Assembly (NCBI RefSeq): GCF_018398315.1
Contig: NZ_JAHBRW010000001.1
Location: 3,790,501 to 3,854,500 of the forward strand
DNA: 64,000 bases
Source of the DNA: Chelatococcus sp. YT9
Lineage (GTDB): Bacteria > Pseudomonadota > Alphaproteobacteria > Rhizobiales > Beijerinckiaceae
Direction: 5' to 3'
The translations under genes and the position numbers were made by a program. This document shows, piece by piece, positions 51,948 through 60,228 of this stretch; the stretch's first letter is position 1; each line of letters opens with the position of its first letter. The notes under the pieces were generated by a model that saw nothing but the letters and a program-made list of their open reading frames with translations, made no database searches and was not told the origin of the DNA.

Positions 51948-53177
51948 ATGCTGCTGCTGTCCAATCTTCTGAACAAATTCATCCGCAACGGGACCATGCA
52001 TCTGACCGATGCGAACGGGAGGCAGCAGGTCTTCGGCGGCAAGGGGCCGGGGCCGGACGTTCATGTCAAGCTCCACGATAAAGCGCTTCATACCAAGCTC
52101 TTTCTCAACCCCGAGCTTCACGCCGGTGAAGCCTATATGGATGGCACGCTCACCTTCGGTGAAGGCTCCACAGTCTACGATTTCCTCTATCTGTTTTCCA
52201 TCAACCGCGCTGGGCTCGGCGCCCACCAATCGCAGAAGCTCATGCGAACCCTGTGGCGTGGCTTGAAGCGGCGCCAGCAAGCCAATCCGGCGAAGGTCGC
52301 AGCCGCCAACGCACGCCATCATTACGACCTTTCAACCGATCTCTATCGCCTCTTCCTTGATGAGGGGTTGAACTACTCCTGTGCCTTCTTCGAAGACCCG
52401 GAGACGGACACCCTCGAGGAGGCACAGAGAAACAAGCTCAGGCGTATCACCACAAAGCTTAAGCTCGAGCCGGGCATGACGGTGGCCGAGATCGGCTCGG
52501 GTTGGGGCTCTTTAGCGATTGAACTGGCGAAGAGCGGTGCGCGCGTCACAGCGATCAACGTATCGCCCGAGCAACTGCGCATCGCGCGCGAGCGTGCAGA
52601 GACCGCCGGCGTCGCGGACCTGATCGATTTCCGCGAACTGGACTACCGGGCGCTGGAGGGGCGTTTCGACCGCGTCGTTTCCGTCGGGATGATGGAACAT
52701 GTCGGCATCGGCCATTTCGACGACTATTTCAGCAAGATCGGGTCGCTCCTCGGCGAGGATGGCTATGCGTTCGTTCATTGCATCGGGCGCATGACACCGC
52801 CCGGCACCACCGGCCCATTTATTCGCAAATATATCTTCCCAGGTGGCTATGTGCCGGCCTTGTCGGAGGTGTTCGCGGCCACGGAGCGGGTCGGAATGTG
52901 GGTTGCGGACATGGAAGTGCTGCGTCTCCACTACTATTACACCATCAAACATTGGCGCGAGCGCTTCGAAGCGCGCCGGGGCGACGCAGCGTCCCTCTAT
53001 GACGAGCGCTTCTGCCGGATGTGGGAATTCTATCTCTGCGCCGTGGAGCTCGGCTTCCTCAATGGCTCCAACATGGTGTTCCAACTGCTGTTGTCCCGGA
53101 AGCGCGATGCGGTGCCGATCGTGCGTGACTTTATGTTCAAAGAGCCTGGAACCGCTCGCGTCGCTGCAGATGGATAA
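51948..53177 (+). CDS. Cyclopropane-fatty-acyl-phospholipid synthase family SAM methyltransferase
   Basis: 409 aa. N-terminal lipid-binding part MLLLSNLLNKFIRNGTMHLT and LGEAYMDGTLTFGEG-like motif EAYMDGTLTFGEGSTVYDFL, then the methyltransferase core: NYSCAFFEDPETDTLEEAQ (CFA signature region), VAEIGSGWGSLAIELAKSGA (motif I), ISVGMMEHVGIGHFDDYFSK-type catalytic segment (VSVGMMEHVGIGHFDDYF), and FIRKYIFPGGYVPALSEV. Adds a methylene from SAM across acyl double bonds of membrane phospholipids. ATG 51948 follows GAAGG and fits the family; the frame extends 26 codons upstream. Related to Cfa1-type rhizobial enzymes. Confidence 0.93.
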   Translation: MLLLSNLLNKFIRNGTMHLTDANGRQQVFGGKGPGPDVHVKLHDKALHTKLFLNPELHAGEAYMDGTLTFGEGSTVYDFLYLFSINRAGLGAHQSQKLMRTLWRGLKRRQQANPAKVAAANARHHYDLSTDLYRLFLDEGLNYSCAFFEDPETDTLEEAQRNKLRRITTKLKLEPGMTVAEIGSGWGSLAIELAKSGARVTAINVSPEQLRIARERAETAGVADLIDFRELDYRALEGRFDRVVSVGMMEHVGIGHFDDYFSKIGSLLGEDGYAFVHCIGRMTPPGTTGPFIRKYIFPGGYVPALSEVFAATERVGMWVADMEVLRLHYYYTIKHWRERFEARRGDAASLYDERFCRMWEFYLCAVELGFLNGSNMVFQLLLSRKRDAVPIVRDFMFKEPGTARVAADG

Positions 53178-53509
53178 CATCACGGCTTCCCGCGCAGATC
53201 GAGGCGAGCGATTGCCGTGAGATCCGCCGGCACCCGGCGCGATCGGGGCCCGCACGCCTTGACGCACTCCGTTCGCCGCGTGAATTGGCGGCGGTTCAGG
53301 TCTCCTATCTTTCATCGTGGCGAAGGTGTTGAGATCAGGAGCGTCGTCCCGGCGACATGTTATTGCCGTTTGTCGAACCGAATTGGGGACCCGGCCCGGC
53401 CTTTTCCCTACCAAATTCCGATCGTCTGTCCGCTACGATCTGTGGACATACGAATTCGGGCTTGCGCTCCGCCCCGAAAAATCCTACGTCATCAGCGCCG
53501 TCGAGGCGT
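53178..53509. other. Intergenic, no gene seen
   Basis: 332 bp between the methyltransferase and tRNA-Pro. Open frames are GC-driven; nothing recognised. The tRNA promoter should lie near 53430-53500. Confidence 0.45.
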
Positions 53510-53587
53510 CGGAGCGTAGCGCAGTCCGGTTAGCGCACTAGTCTGGGGGACTAGGGGTCGTGGGTTCAAATCCCGCCGCTCCGACCA
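53510..53587 (+). tRNA. tRNA-Pro (anticodon GGG)
   Basis: 78 nt including encoded CCA. Acceptor CGGAGCG/CGCTCCG is perfect, anticodon stem CTAGT/ACTAG encloses CTGGGGG with GGG, T arm GTGGG-TTCAAAT-CCCGC. The DNA downstream differs in composition and holds orphan genes, so the gene could be an island attachment target. Confidence 0.96.
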
Positions 53588-53631
53588 AAAGCCTCGATAA
53601 AATCAGGGGCATATTTGATTTCCTGTGGACA

Positions 53632-53647
53632 TTGACTAGCTAGTCAA
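53632..53647. promoter_or_regulatory. Perfect 16-bp palindrome TTGACTAGCTAGTCAA
   Basis: Perfect dyad 45 bp past the tRNA-Pro 3' end. It could be a recombinase or regulator binding site at the edge of the island-like segment. No integrase gene is seen. Confidence 0.45.
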
Positions 53648-53727
53648 AGGCGAACAAAAGCGGCCAATGGGCGCTTGTGGGCGCACTAAACACCCATAAA
53701 AGCACCCACACTGTTTCATGGTTCGTT

Positions 53728-53874
53728 CTACTCACCGTCAGCCAGCCCGCCGTACGCAACCCGCAGCTTAACCATCCCCGCGGGCACGTCAGGCGGGCCA
53801 GGCGGCTTGTGGAGATCGGTGAGACAGGCGAAGCAGGGCTCGCCATTGTACCGGCTGCGCTTCATGGTTGCCAT
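53728..53874 (-). CDS. Small protein, 48 aa, intact copy of a duplicated gene
   Basis: MATMKRSRYNGEPCFACLTD, then LHKPPGPPDVPAGM and a tail ending LADGE. It has a CxxC (PCFAC). Its 147 bp are repeated at 54984-55129 (146 bp). Over the 14 codons of LHKPPGPPDVPAGM the copies differ at six third positions and at no amino acid, which shows selection on this minus-strand frame. ATG 53874 is where similarity between copies begins; a longer frame from 53952 is unsupported. Family unknown to me. Confidence 0.6.
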   Translation of the reverse strand: MATMKRSRYNGEPCFACLTDLHKPPGPPDVPAGMVKLRVAYGGLADGE

Positions 53875-54290
53875 GTGACCACACGCATCCGACAAGCCTA
53901 TGTCGATGAAGCGGCCCCAGAAGGCGCCCGCCATAGCGGGAAGTTGCCTCATTTGGACTGATCACACGCGGCGCATCGAGCGGCCCTTCGTCAGTCTGTC
54001 CACTATTTGGGCAGCGTGACGTCGCGTTGGCTATGGCACGCGAGGAAGTAATGCAGAGTGCGGACGGATGATTATCGCGCCAGAACCCTGAGGACCGGAC
54101 TATGCCAGCCTTGCCCTTCGGGATATCGCCTGCACGCTGTTCCGGTAAGTGGGCGGGAGTAATTGCAATATCTAAAACCTTATGCTGAAAAACCTTGAAA
54201 AGATGGGGCGCCTAACGTACCGAATAGCAGTTCTCTTCGGAGAAATGAATATTAGTAAAATACTACTTCTTTATCGCTGAAGGTTTTGCA
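53875..54290. other. Island spacer, becoming AT-rich
   Basis: 416 bp with no convincing gene. Base composition falls from GC-rich to AT-rich after about 54160, leading into the orphan gene at 54291; its promoter probably lies around 54230-54280. Confidence 0.4.
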
Positions 54291-54923
54291 ATGCCATTCG
54301 AGCCACCATTTAAACAAGGCTTTAATCCAGGAGATATCTTCTTCGGTTTGGGAACATTTACGATATGTAAATTGAAAACGTACGGCCATATCATTTCGCC
54401 CGATTTGGACCAGCAGCTACTAAACATAAAGCGGTATCTCATCAATGGAGAGAAGAAAACAAGGTTTACACCAAGTGACAATTCTGAATTCGTCGCTGGA
54501 ATTTTGGAGCATGAAAAATATCGTAAGGCTACTGATCTAAGTTATCCCGATTTTATTCGATGGAGAAAGAAATCGAAATTTGGCTTGTACTGGTATACGC
54601 GTGGTGAATCAAGTGCGGCGGTGCATTTTTTTCTTGATCAAATGAATCTCAAGGCTGTTATAAAAAAGAAACATGGAGAAGATTACGTAGATGAATTGGG
54701 TGGGAAGCATAGGTCAATCACGGGCTCTGAGTTGCGATGGATTTACAGAAATCGGCATGACCCGCAAGTGCAGAAGAGTGTTCAATTTTGGCGGAACGGA
54801 TTGCCCGATTATGCTCCTTGGGACGCAAGATTTTGGCAATCCCCTAGCGATTTCTACTCGTGGAAGTATTATTGGCCTCGATCTGCTAAACCACCGATAA
54901 CGATACGGGCTCCCAACCCTTAG
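54291..54923 (+). CDS. AT-rich orphan gene, 210-aa hypothetical protein
   Basis: Starts MPFEPPFKQGFNPGDIFFGL; soluble, Tyr/Trp/Lys-rich, with a C-terminal motif-like stretch SITGSELRWIYRNRHDPQVQ and QFWRNGLPDYAPWDARFWQ. GAAGG precedes ATG. Its codon use is clearly AT-rich (many aaa, aat, tat, ttt) against a GC-rich background, a sign of recent transfer. It stands between an intact and a broken copy of a 48-residue gene, next to a tRNA. No family recognised; it could be a toxin or effector-like cargo protein, but that is only a guess from context. Confidence 0.7.
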   Translation: MPFEPPFKQGFNPGDIFFGLGTFTICKLKTYGHIISPDLDQQLLNIKRYLINGEKKTRFTPSDNSEFVAGILEHEKYRKATDLSYPDFIRWRKKSKFGLYWYTRGESSAAVHFFLDQMNLKAVIKKKHGEDYVDELGGKHRSITGSELRWIYRNRHDPQVQKSVQFWRNGLPDYAPWDARFWQSPSDFYSWKYYWPRSAKPPITIRAPNP

Positions 54924-54983
54924 CGCTCGGCTCCCCACTGGACAATTAGTGACGTCCTGCAGGCGCCCAGGCTTCTTCCGACG

Positions 54984-55129
54984 CTATCCATTCTCCGCCA
55001 GGCTCCCATTGACGGCGCGCAACTGCGTCATCCCAGCGGGAACGTCAGGGGGCCCGGGCGGTTTGTGGAGATCGATGAGGTAGGCAGAGCATGGCTCCCA
55101 TTGTACCGGCTGCGCTTCATGGCTCCCAT
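54984..55129 (-). pseudogene. Frameshifted second copy of the 48-aa gene
   Basis: Same gene as 53728-53874, 1 nt shorter (146 versus 147 bp). It begins MGAMKRSRYNGS, then loses one base after the Asn-Gly codons (GGCGAG in the intact copy, GGGAG here), after which the frame leaves the conserved LHKPPGPPDVPAGM and stops early. Reading across the deletion restores that block and the tail QLRAVNGSLAENG. The CxxC would be CSAY here, so it had already diverged. Confidence 0.6.
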
Positions 55130-55398
55130 CCGACGACGCGGACAATCAATGGAAGGCTCTTTCGCGAGTTGGTCGAGTGGGATTTCGGACCGGAGCGCTC
55201 CGCGAGACGAGCCAAGCGATATTTCCCGGATTGGCGGCACACATCGCAGCCCATCCGCACGGGTGGTCCGACAGCTTGTGCGCAACGATCACGGCTCATC
55301 GCACCAAAGGCTTTGAGCCGTTATGGGAAGCCAGCGACCTGCCAGGACCAATTTGCTATCCTGAGTGCACTGCTGAACGAATCTGCGGAAGATCAACC
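55130..55398. other. Spacer upstream of DUF1232 gene
   Basis: 269 bp without a recognised gene. Long plus-strand frames (55091-55405, 55177-55800) pass through but look like GC-driven shadows. Confidence 0.35.
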
Positions 55399-55800
55399 AT
55401 GCTGATCGTGCGAGCGAAACTCTGGGCCCGCATCATTAAGCAGGACGTGCTCGCGCTTTGGATCGCGTCCCGGGACAGCCGTACGCCGTGGTACGCGAAG
55501 GTCGCTGCCGGCGCGGTTGCGGCCTATGCACTTAGCCCGATAGATCTCATTCCGGATTTCATCCCAGTGCTTGGCTATCTGGATGATCTCATCATCGTGC
55601 CGCTAGGCATCCTTCTGGTCATCAAGCTCATCCCGGCGCCGTTAATGGCCGAATACAGGGCTGTCGCTGCCGAGCAAAGCAAGCACACGAGCTACGGCGG
55701 CATGATCGCTATTGTGGCGCTATGGCTCGTCGCTGCCGTGCCGTTGTTCTGGTGGCTGTGGCTTTGGGTGCCTCGTTGGCTTTCGAACCAGGCGCTCTGA
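55399..55800 (+). CDS. DUF1232 (YkvA-like) membrane protein
   Basis: 133 aa. The DUF1232 signature AYALSPIDLIPDFIPVLGYL with DDLIIVPLGILLVIKLIPAP lies at about residues 42-80, with two to three membrane segments and a C-terminal helix (MIAIVALWLVAAVPLFWWLW). ATG 55399 has GGAAG upstream; a longer frame from 55177 has no membrane-like or conserved N-terminus. Function unproven, often associated with membrane stress. Confidence 0.88.
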   Translation: MLIVRAKLWARIIKQDVLALWIASRDSRTPWYAKVAAGAVAAYALSPIDLIPDFIPVLGYLDDLIIVPLGILLVIKLIPAPLMAEYRAVAAEQSKHTSYGGMIAIVALWLVAAVPLFWWLWLWVPRWLSNQAL

Positions 55801-55999
55801 TATGTCGCGCCGGCGATCGGTCTTGTTGCCTTCATCGGCACTGACGGTCTTCCGAGCTCATCAGGACGAGAGCGGTAACGGCCGCTGGCGCTGTGTAAGC
55901 GGAGACAACGGATGGCGTCTGCGCTGTTATCACGCCAGGGGCTGCGTTCGCACCACCTGAAGACTAGGCGGTTTTAGGGGTGGGCTCTGCGATCGCGCG

Positions 56000-56716
56000 T
56001 CAGTCTGCTCGCCTCCGTGCAACCCAGGCACCCCAAAACAAGCTGGAGAAGAAGCGCAAGGGAGGCTCGAAACCTGCTACGCGGAGCAAGGCAGCGACGG
56101 CTTCCTCGGAATGGGGTGGGTCGGCTCCCTGAAGAATTCTGGCGCGCTTCGCCTCCACTTCCTCGGCCTTTGCGCCCTGTTGTCGCCAACGCTCGCCCCA
56201 GGCGGCAAGGAGCAGTGGCTGGCTCGCATAAGCATAGTGATTGCCTGCGAGCACAAAGGGGGCTCCGGGCCTGAGGCGCTGGGATATGGAGCGCAGTATA
56301 GCGATTTTCGCCTCGTCACCAGGAAGATGGTGCAGCACCCCGATCAGGGTGGCAGCGTCGAAATGCTCGCTGGCGGGAAGGTCCTCGACAGTTCCAAGAA
56401 CGATCTTCGTCCTATGGAGGATCCCGTGTTGCTTAAGGCGCTCGATGGCGATGTCCATCATCGGCTGGGACGGGTCAACCGCCGTAAAGCGCCATTGCGG
56501 CTCCAATGTCGCGGCGTTCAGGATCTCCTTTGCACCTCCACCGGCTCCTGCGACAAGGATTTGCGCCTCAACGCCGCTCCCGAGGGCGGCGGCGATTACA
56601 CAGGAAACGAGCTCGTGGCAGGCGTCGTAACCTGCGAGGGCAACGCGGCTTTGCTGCTCATATTCCCCGGCTCGGGCGGGATCGAACTTACTTACTGGAT
56701 CGGTCGACGCAACCAT
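56000..56716 (-). CDS. Class I SAM-dependent methyltransferase
   Basis: 238 aa soluble methyltransferase. Motif I is QILVAGAGGGAKEILNAATL (about residue 55), followed by RFTAVDPSQPMMDIAIERLK (motif II, acidic Asp for SAM ribose), VLGTVEDLPASEHFDAATLI and GVLHHLPGDEAKIAILRSIS (motif IV). The SAM-binding Gly loop and following Asp are intact. ATG 56716 has TAAGG at a good distance; TTG 56743 is an alternative. Unknown small-molecule or lipid substrate; no partner gene next to it. Confidence 0.9.
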   Translation of the reverse strand: MVASTDPVSKFDPARAGEYEQQSRVALAGYDACHELVSCVIAAALGSGVEAQILVAGAGGGAKEILNAATLEPQWRFTAVDPSQPMMDIAIERLKQHGILHRTKIVLGTVEDLPASEHFDAATLIGVLHHLPGDEAKIAILRSISQRLRPGAPFVLAGNHYAYASQPLLLAAWGERWRQQGAKAEEVEAKRARILQGADPPHSEEAVAALLRVAGFEPPLRFFSSLFWGAWVARRRAD

Positions 56717-57008
56717 GACAATGACCTTAGCCGGATTCGCCAACGTCTCTTAGGCTGCCCGTTGCCGAAAATCAAAAGCCAAGGAACGTGGGCCTATCGA
56801 ACGTCCACGGACCTGCTAGAGCCGGGTGATCAAATACGGGATTTCCGCGCCGTCATTGGTGGGGAAGCTGGCCGGCCGGGCGGTCGGCCAGTCAGATACG
56901 CCCCGGTTGCGAGGCGCACGGCGGCGATCGACGCGCCGAAACGCTATCTCAGGTGGTCAAGTATCGTGTGGGTTGTCACGAATGAGCTCCATTCAACAGC
57001 CTGAAAAA

Positions 57009-57311
57009 TCAGATCGATAGCCCGAAAGCGCCATCTTCCGGCGCTGACATGCAAAGTGTGTCCACGACTATATCCTCAGAAGCAGGAATCGCGATCTGAC
57101 GTTCGACTGCCTCGACATAGCTGAAGCCGTCGATTAGATCAGCCAACAACACGATATCATTGATATGTTGCACGTGAGGAAGGCCAAAGGTGGCACTGAC
57201 CCATGCGTCGTCGAAATCCGCCAGCACCTCATATAGATCGAAATCCGGTGGGTCAATGGCGCGAACGGTGACGGTCGAAACGCTTTCAGGAACACGAATA
57301 TCAATATACAT
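57009..57311 (-). CDS. Hypothetical acidic protein, 100 aa
   Basis: MYIDIRVPESVSTVTVRAID, then DFDLYEVLADFDDAWVSATF and IVLLADLIDGFSYVEAVERQ; strongly acidic, soluble, no signal. The AT-rich 5' region has no good ribosome site but contains an inverted repeat 28 nt upstream. Not recognised. The adjacent 650-bp spacer and lack of neighbours leave its role open. Confidence 0.5.
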   Translation of the reverse strand: MYIDIRVPESVSTVTVRAIDPPDFDLYEVLADFDDAWVSATFGLPHVQHINDIVLLADLIDGFSYVEAVERQIAIPASEDIVVDTLCMSAPEDGAFGLSI

Positions 57312-57338
57312 ATATTATCCGATGCAATATATTAATTA

Positions 57339-57353
57339 AGATATCAAATATCT
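57339..57353. promoter_or_regulatory. AT-rich inverted repeat AGATAT-CAA-ATATCT
   Basis: Perfect 6-bp arms with a 3-nt loop upstream of the 100-aa acidic protein gene, within an AT-rich promoter-like stretch (57300-57360). Confidence 0.4.
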
Positions 57354-57968
57354 CGTATGCTGTTCTGGATGAGAATAGCGCGCAGAGACAAACTTGTTGC
57401 AAGGCGCGTCATGGCTGATATTTCGGAAAGGGCTCAACGCAGCGGAGTTTTTGTATGTGATAGCGCGCTCCGCTGCAAGCGAGGCTCGGAGCTCTTGGCC
57501 GATAAGCCCTGTCGGTGGTGTTAAGCCCCGGCTCGTATCAGCCGTGCTCACCTCGCCACCCATCCTCAAGTTGGGAAAGATTTGGCCGGTGGGTCCTGAT
57601 TTGCGGCTGTTGGCCTCGCGTAATCCTTGGATCTCGCATTCATCCCATGAATGGCTCGTCCGGGCAGAACGGAAGGACAGGCGGCGGACGCCAGCCCATT
57701 CCAAAATAAGGATGTCGAGCAGGGGGCGAGGGAGCGAAAGGCCCTAGTAGTGGCAGACGCTCGGCGGAGGGCTCGCTTGACGTGCAACAGACAGGGAGCG
57801 GTCTGGCACTCATTTTCCGATCGATGGTGACGGGCCGTGTTCGAAACTTTGGAAGCATTCCCATTGTGCTTTGGCAGCCGTGGGTTGTTGAGAGAGAAAA
57901 ATTGCGCGTGCTGCGAGGACGTTGATATACGCGTGAGCTAGCCTTCTTCGACAAATCGTTCGAATGGA
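57354..57968. other. Intergenic, no gene seen
   Basis: 615 bp. Two long opposing frames (117 and 122 codons) cross it but each is Arg/Ser/Pro-rich and lacks a ribosome site; I take neither as a gene. It may be decayed coding DNA. Confidence 0.35.
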
Positions 57969-58628
57969 GTGCAAGTGCCCCTGCAGCGACGTCCCGCCTT
58001 TAATGGCAACCATCCGCCGGACACCGGTCACATGGCCATTGTCAAGTCTCGCTGGTCCGCCAGTTACCTCAATCCGGAAGAGACCAATCCGCCTGAACGG
58101 CTTCCTTGGCGAGCGTTCCTGCCCGGCGCAGCCGGCCCCGCGACTGGTGCATTTCTGCTGGTGCACGGCTTGTCGCCGTTCTCATGGGTGGTTCGGGCGG
58201 CCTTGGCAGAGAGGGTGCACGTCGAGGCGGGGGGCACGTATTGCATCGTGAGAGGAGTGCCAGCAGAACACACCTACGTCCAGCTGTCAGACATGTATAA
58301 TCCAGTCACGAGCAAGATCTGTCCTGCAAGACGATCGCCAGCTGTAATTTTATCATACTCTCTCGGCGGATATGAGTTGCTCAATGTTGGTGTTACAGAC
58401 TTCTGGGACGAGATCCCGCTCAGGTCATGGGTCGACCGCGTCAGTAGTTACAGAAGTGAAAGAACTGACTATCTGGTGTTCGGCTTCCTGTTGCGGGATG
58501 CTCTCAACTTAGGCGCGCTCGTTTACAAAGACCAACAGGCGGAAATCGATGGCGCTTTCATGCTGGCCTTGCCAGCAGGTACGCAGTTGCGCGCAAGAAT
58601 CCTGAAGCGCCATCAGGCGGGCGGCTGA
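57969..58628 (+). CDS. Hypothetical protein, about 219 aa
   Basis: MQVPLQRRPAFNGNHPPDTG with GTG start, or from ATG 58032 (MAIVKSRWSASYLNPEETNP). The middle is GAFLLVHGLSPFSWVVRAAL, then YSLGGYELLNVGVTDFWDEI and LVFGFLLRDALNLGALVYKD, an alternating alpha/beta pattern. No signal peptide or catalytic motif that I recognise. Composition is close to the host. Stand-alone gene; the start is uncertain. Confidence 0.5.
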   Translation: MQVPLQRRPAFNGNHPPDTGHMAIVKSRWSASYLNPEETNPPERLPWRAFLPGAAGPATGAFLLVHGLSPFSWVVRAALAERVHVEAGGTYCIVRGVPAEHTYVQLSDMYNPVTSKICPARRSPAVILSYSLGGYELLNVGVTDFWDEIPLRSWVDRVSSYRSERTDYLVFGFLLRDALNLGALVYKDQQAEIDGAFMLALPAGTQLRARILKRHQAGG

Positions 58629-59007
58629 TCGACGTCGATCGAAAAAGCGAGACTGCGCTGATGTGGCAATCTTGAGCAGGGGGCTGATATCTCGCTTCTG
58701 TAGGCCGCTCGCGAACGGGAATGTCCGCCGGGCGCCGTAACGCGCCAGCCCTCGCTGGATGGCAACTGCTCCTTCGCCGGACTTTTTTGTGGAGCAGCGG
58801 TTCAGTCAAATACCTTAGCTTGTCCGTTGGGTGGCCGAGGACAGATCTGGGGCGCGGTCATTGGCTAGTGTAAGGCTCCGATCCGAGAATGGCAAAGCGC
58901 GCGTATTACTCCTCTGAAATCGCAATTTTGTGGCCGGCTGGGCGCCAGCACACCAAGATGCAAACGCGCTGCGCCCCGCTGGAAACCAGCGGGGCGCGCA
59001 TGGAGGG
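58629..59007. other. Intergenic, no gene seen
   Basis: 379 bp between the 219-aa gene and the convergent DUF1236 gene. Short frames only; nothing recognised. Confidence 0.4.
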
Positions 59008-59421
59008 TTATTCGATGACTTGGATCACGCGGCGCGTTTGTGGCTCTACGAGAACCGGTTGGTTGTTGATGACCGTGTAACGGTAGCCCTTCACTCCGTA
59101 TTCCGGAGGTACTTCGCGATAAACGACGCCCGCTTCGGGCAAGACCGTTCCAACACGGACTTCTTCACTGTATGTATATGATGGGATCTGCTGTTCGACG
59201 ACATACTGCCTGAAACGAGGCGTATTATCGCCGATTAGGCCGCCGACCAATGCACCGCCAACGCCGCCGACAACCGCGCCCACAGGCCCGCCGACGACCG
59301 CGCCGCCAACCGCGCCCGCTGCAGCGCCACCGGCTGCTCCGCCTTGCGCGCCTTGTGGATTCTGAGCCAATGCCAGGGTTGGGACGACCACGAGCATAGC
59401 GGCCAATGCAAATTTCCTCAT
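59008..59421 (-). CDS. DUF1236 glycine-zipper protein, exported
   Basis: 137 aa. Signal peptide MRKFALAAMLVVVPTLALAQ, then a glycine-zipper stretch (GGAAAGAVGGAVVGGPVGAV, then GGVGGALVGGLIG) that can insert in or oligomerise on membranes, and the C-terminal DUF1236 domain (RVGTVLPEAGVVYREVPPEY, GYRYTVINNQPVLVEPQTRR). Typical Rhizobiales envelope protein of unknown function, often abundant under stress. ATG 59421 has AGGAGG upstream. Promoter looks EcfG-like (next entry). Confidence 0.88.
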   Translation of the reverse strand: MRKFALAAMLVVVPTLALAQNPQGAQGGAAGGAAAGAVGGAVVGGPVGAVVGGVGGALVGGLIGDNTPRFRQYVVEQQIPSYTYSEEVRVGTVLPEAGVVYREVPPEYGVKGYRYTVINNQPVLVEPQTRRVIQVIE

Positions 59422-59458
59422 GGCTCTAATCCTCCTGAAATATCTAGAGCAACAGAAG

Positions 59459-59483
59459 AACAGTCAGCAATTAAAACTGTTCC
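59459..59483 (-). promoter_or_regulatory. EcfG-type general stress promoter candidate
   Basis: On the minus strand GGAAC (59483-59479) and TGTT (59462-59459) are 16 nt apart. The alphaproteobacterial EcfG consensus is GGAAC-N16/17-CGTT, so only one base differs. The -10 element lies 38 nt before the DUF1236 start, a good distance. Sequence evidence only. Confidence 0.45.
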
Positions 59484-59806
59484 AAACGGCGATGAATAAT
59501 TAACTATTACCGCTATTTCGCTTGATTCCCGCCACATATCAGGCTTCTGGAATGTTCGGTCAAAACGCAGCTTGAACCGTGAGGTTCCGCTCCCTCGCTC
59601 GGCCGTGCCTGCTGTCGCCCGGAGGTCTTTCCCGAAGGGCTATTGTGCGTCGCACGGATGGTGCAGGTGCGATTTCACGCCCTCCCGGTCTTTATGGTCC
59701 GGAACAATGGGACCTTTTGAGAGAAGGGTCTTCTGGAACAATGGGCCGATCGGCGCATTACCGTATTGCCGAAACTGCCAAGCTTCGGATGACAGGAGGA
59801 CGATTG
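59484..59806. other. Spacer with an 11-bp direct repeat upstream of the GlsB-like gene
   Basis: GGAACAATGGG occurs at 59701-59711 and 59735-59745. Together with the EcfG-like GGAAC theme this may be regulatory for the GlsB-like gene starting at 59807, but no CGTT follows at the right spacing. No gene seen. Confidence 0.35.
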
Positions 59807-60064
59807 ATGGAAAACGAAGCCGCAACTGTAGGCTGGATCGCGGCCATCATCATAGGCGGCATTGCCGGCTGGCTCGCCGAACAGTTCATGAAAAGTCAGA
59901 TGGGCCTGATTGGCAACATCATCCTCGGTATCGTTGGTGCCGTTCTTGCCAATTTTCTCCTTGGTCTCGTTGGTGTTGCGTTGGGTGGATGGCTCGGATA
60001 CCTGATCGCAGGGTTCATCGGTGCTTGCATTCTGATCGCGATCGGTCGCGCCATAAGGCGATAG
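59807..60064 (+). CDS. GlsB/YeaQ/YmgE family stress-response membrane protein
   Basis: 85 aa, three helices: VGWIAAIIIGGIAGWLAEQF, GLIGNIILGIVGAVLANFLL and GWLGYLIAGFIGACILIAIG, the Gly-rich pattern of the transglycosylase-associated GlsB family. AGGAGG precedes ATG. Grouped with the DUF1236 and HdeD genes, it suggests a membrane-stress unit. A GC-rich stem follows its stop. Confidence 0.92.
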   Translation: MENEAATVGWIAAIIIGGIAGWLAEQFMKSQMGLIGNIILGIVGAVLANFLLGLVGVALGGWLGYLIAGFIGACILIAIGRAIRR

Positions 60065-60084
60065 CCGGCTCTCGGCAATTCCTA

Positions 60085-60114
60085 GGCGGCGCGCCGGGTT
60101 CCGACGGCGCCGCC
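60085..60114 (+). terminator. GC-rich stem after the GlsB-like gene
   Basis: GGCGGCGC (60085-60092) / GCGCCGCC (60107-60114), perfect, 21 nt after the stop codon. No clear T run follows (CCATAAGTTT), so termination efficiency is uncertain. Confidence 0.45.
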
Positions 60115-60143
60115 CCATAAGTTTAATAAGTTCATCTGGCCCC

Positions 60144-60178
60144 GGGGGCCGTTTGATCTAATTGATCAGACGGGCCCC
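60144..60178 (+). promoter_or_regulatory. Long hairpin upstream of the HdeD-like gene
   Basis: GGGGGCCGTTTGATC and GATCAGACGGGCCCC flank a 5-nt loop; 14 of 15 positions pair in RNA counting one G-U. It ends 50 nt before the HdeD-like start. It could be an attenuator, a terminator without a T run, or a protein site. Confidence 0.45.
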
Positions 60179-60228
60179 GCGAACTATCCTTGCGCTGACG
60201 GCAGTCGTCGCGAGACAGAGGGACGGGC

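Noticed and set aside
57336-57704. 122-codon minus-strand frame between the acidic protein and the 219-aa gene
   Set aside because: No ribosome site, low-complexity Arg/Ser/Thr composition, opposed by an equally poor plus frame.
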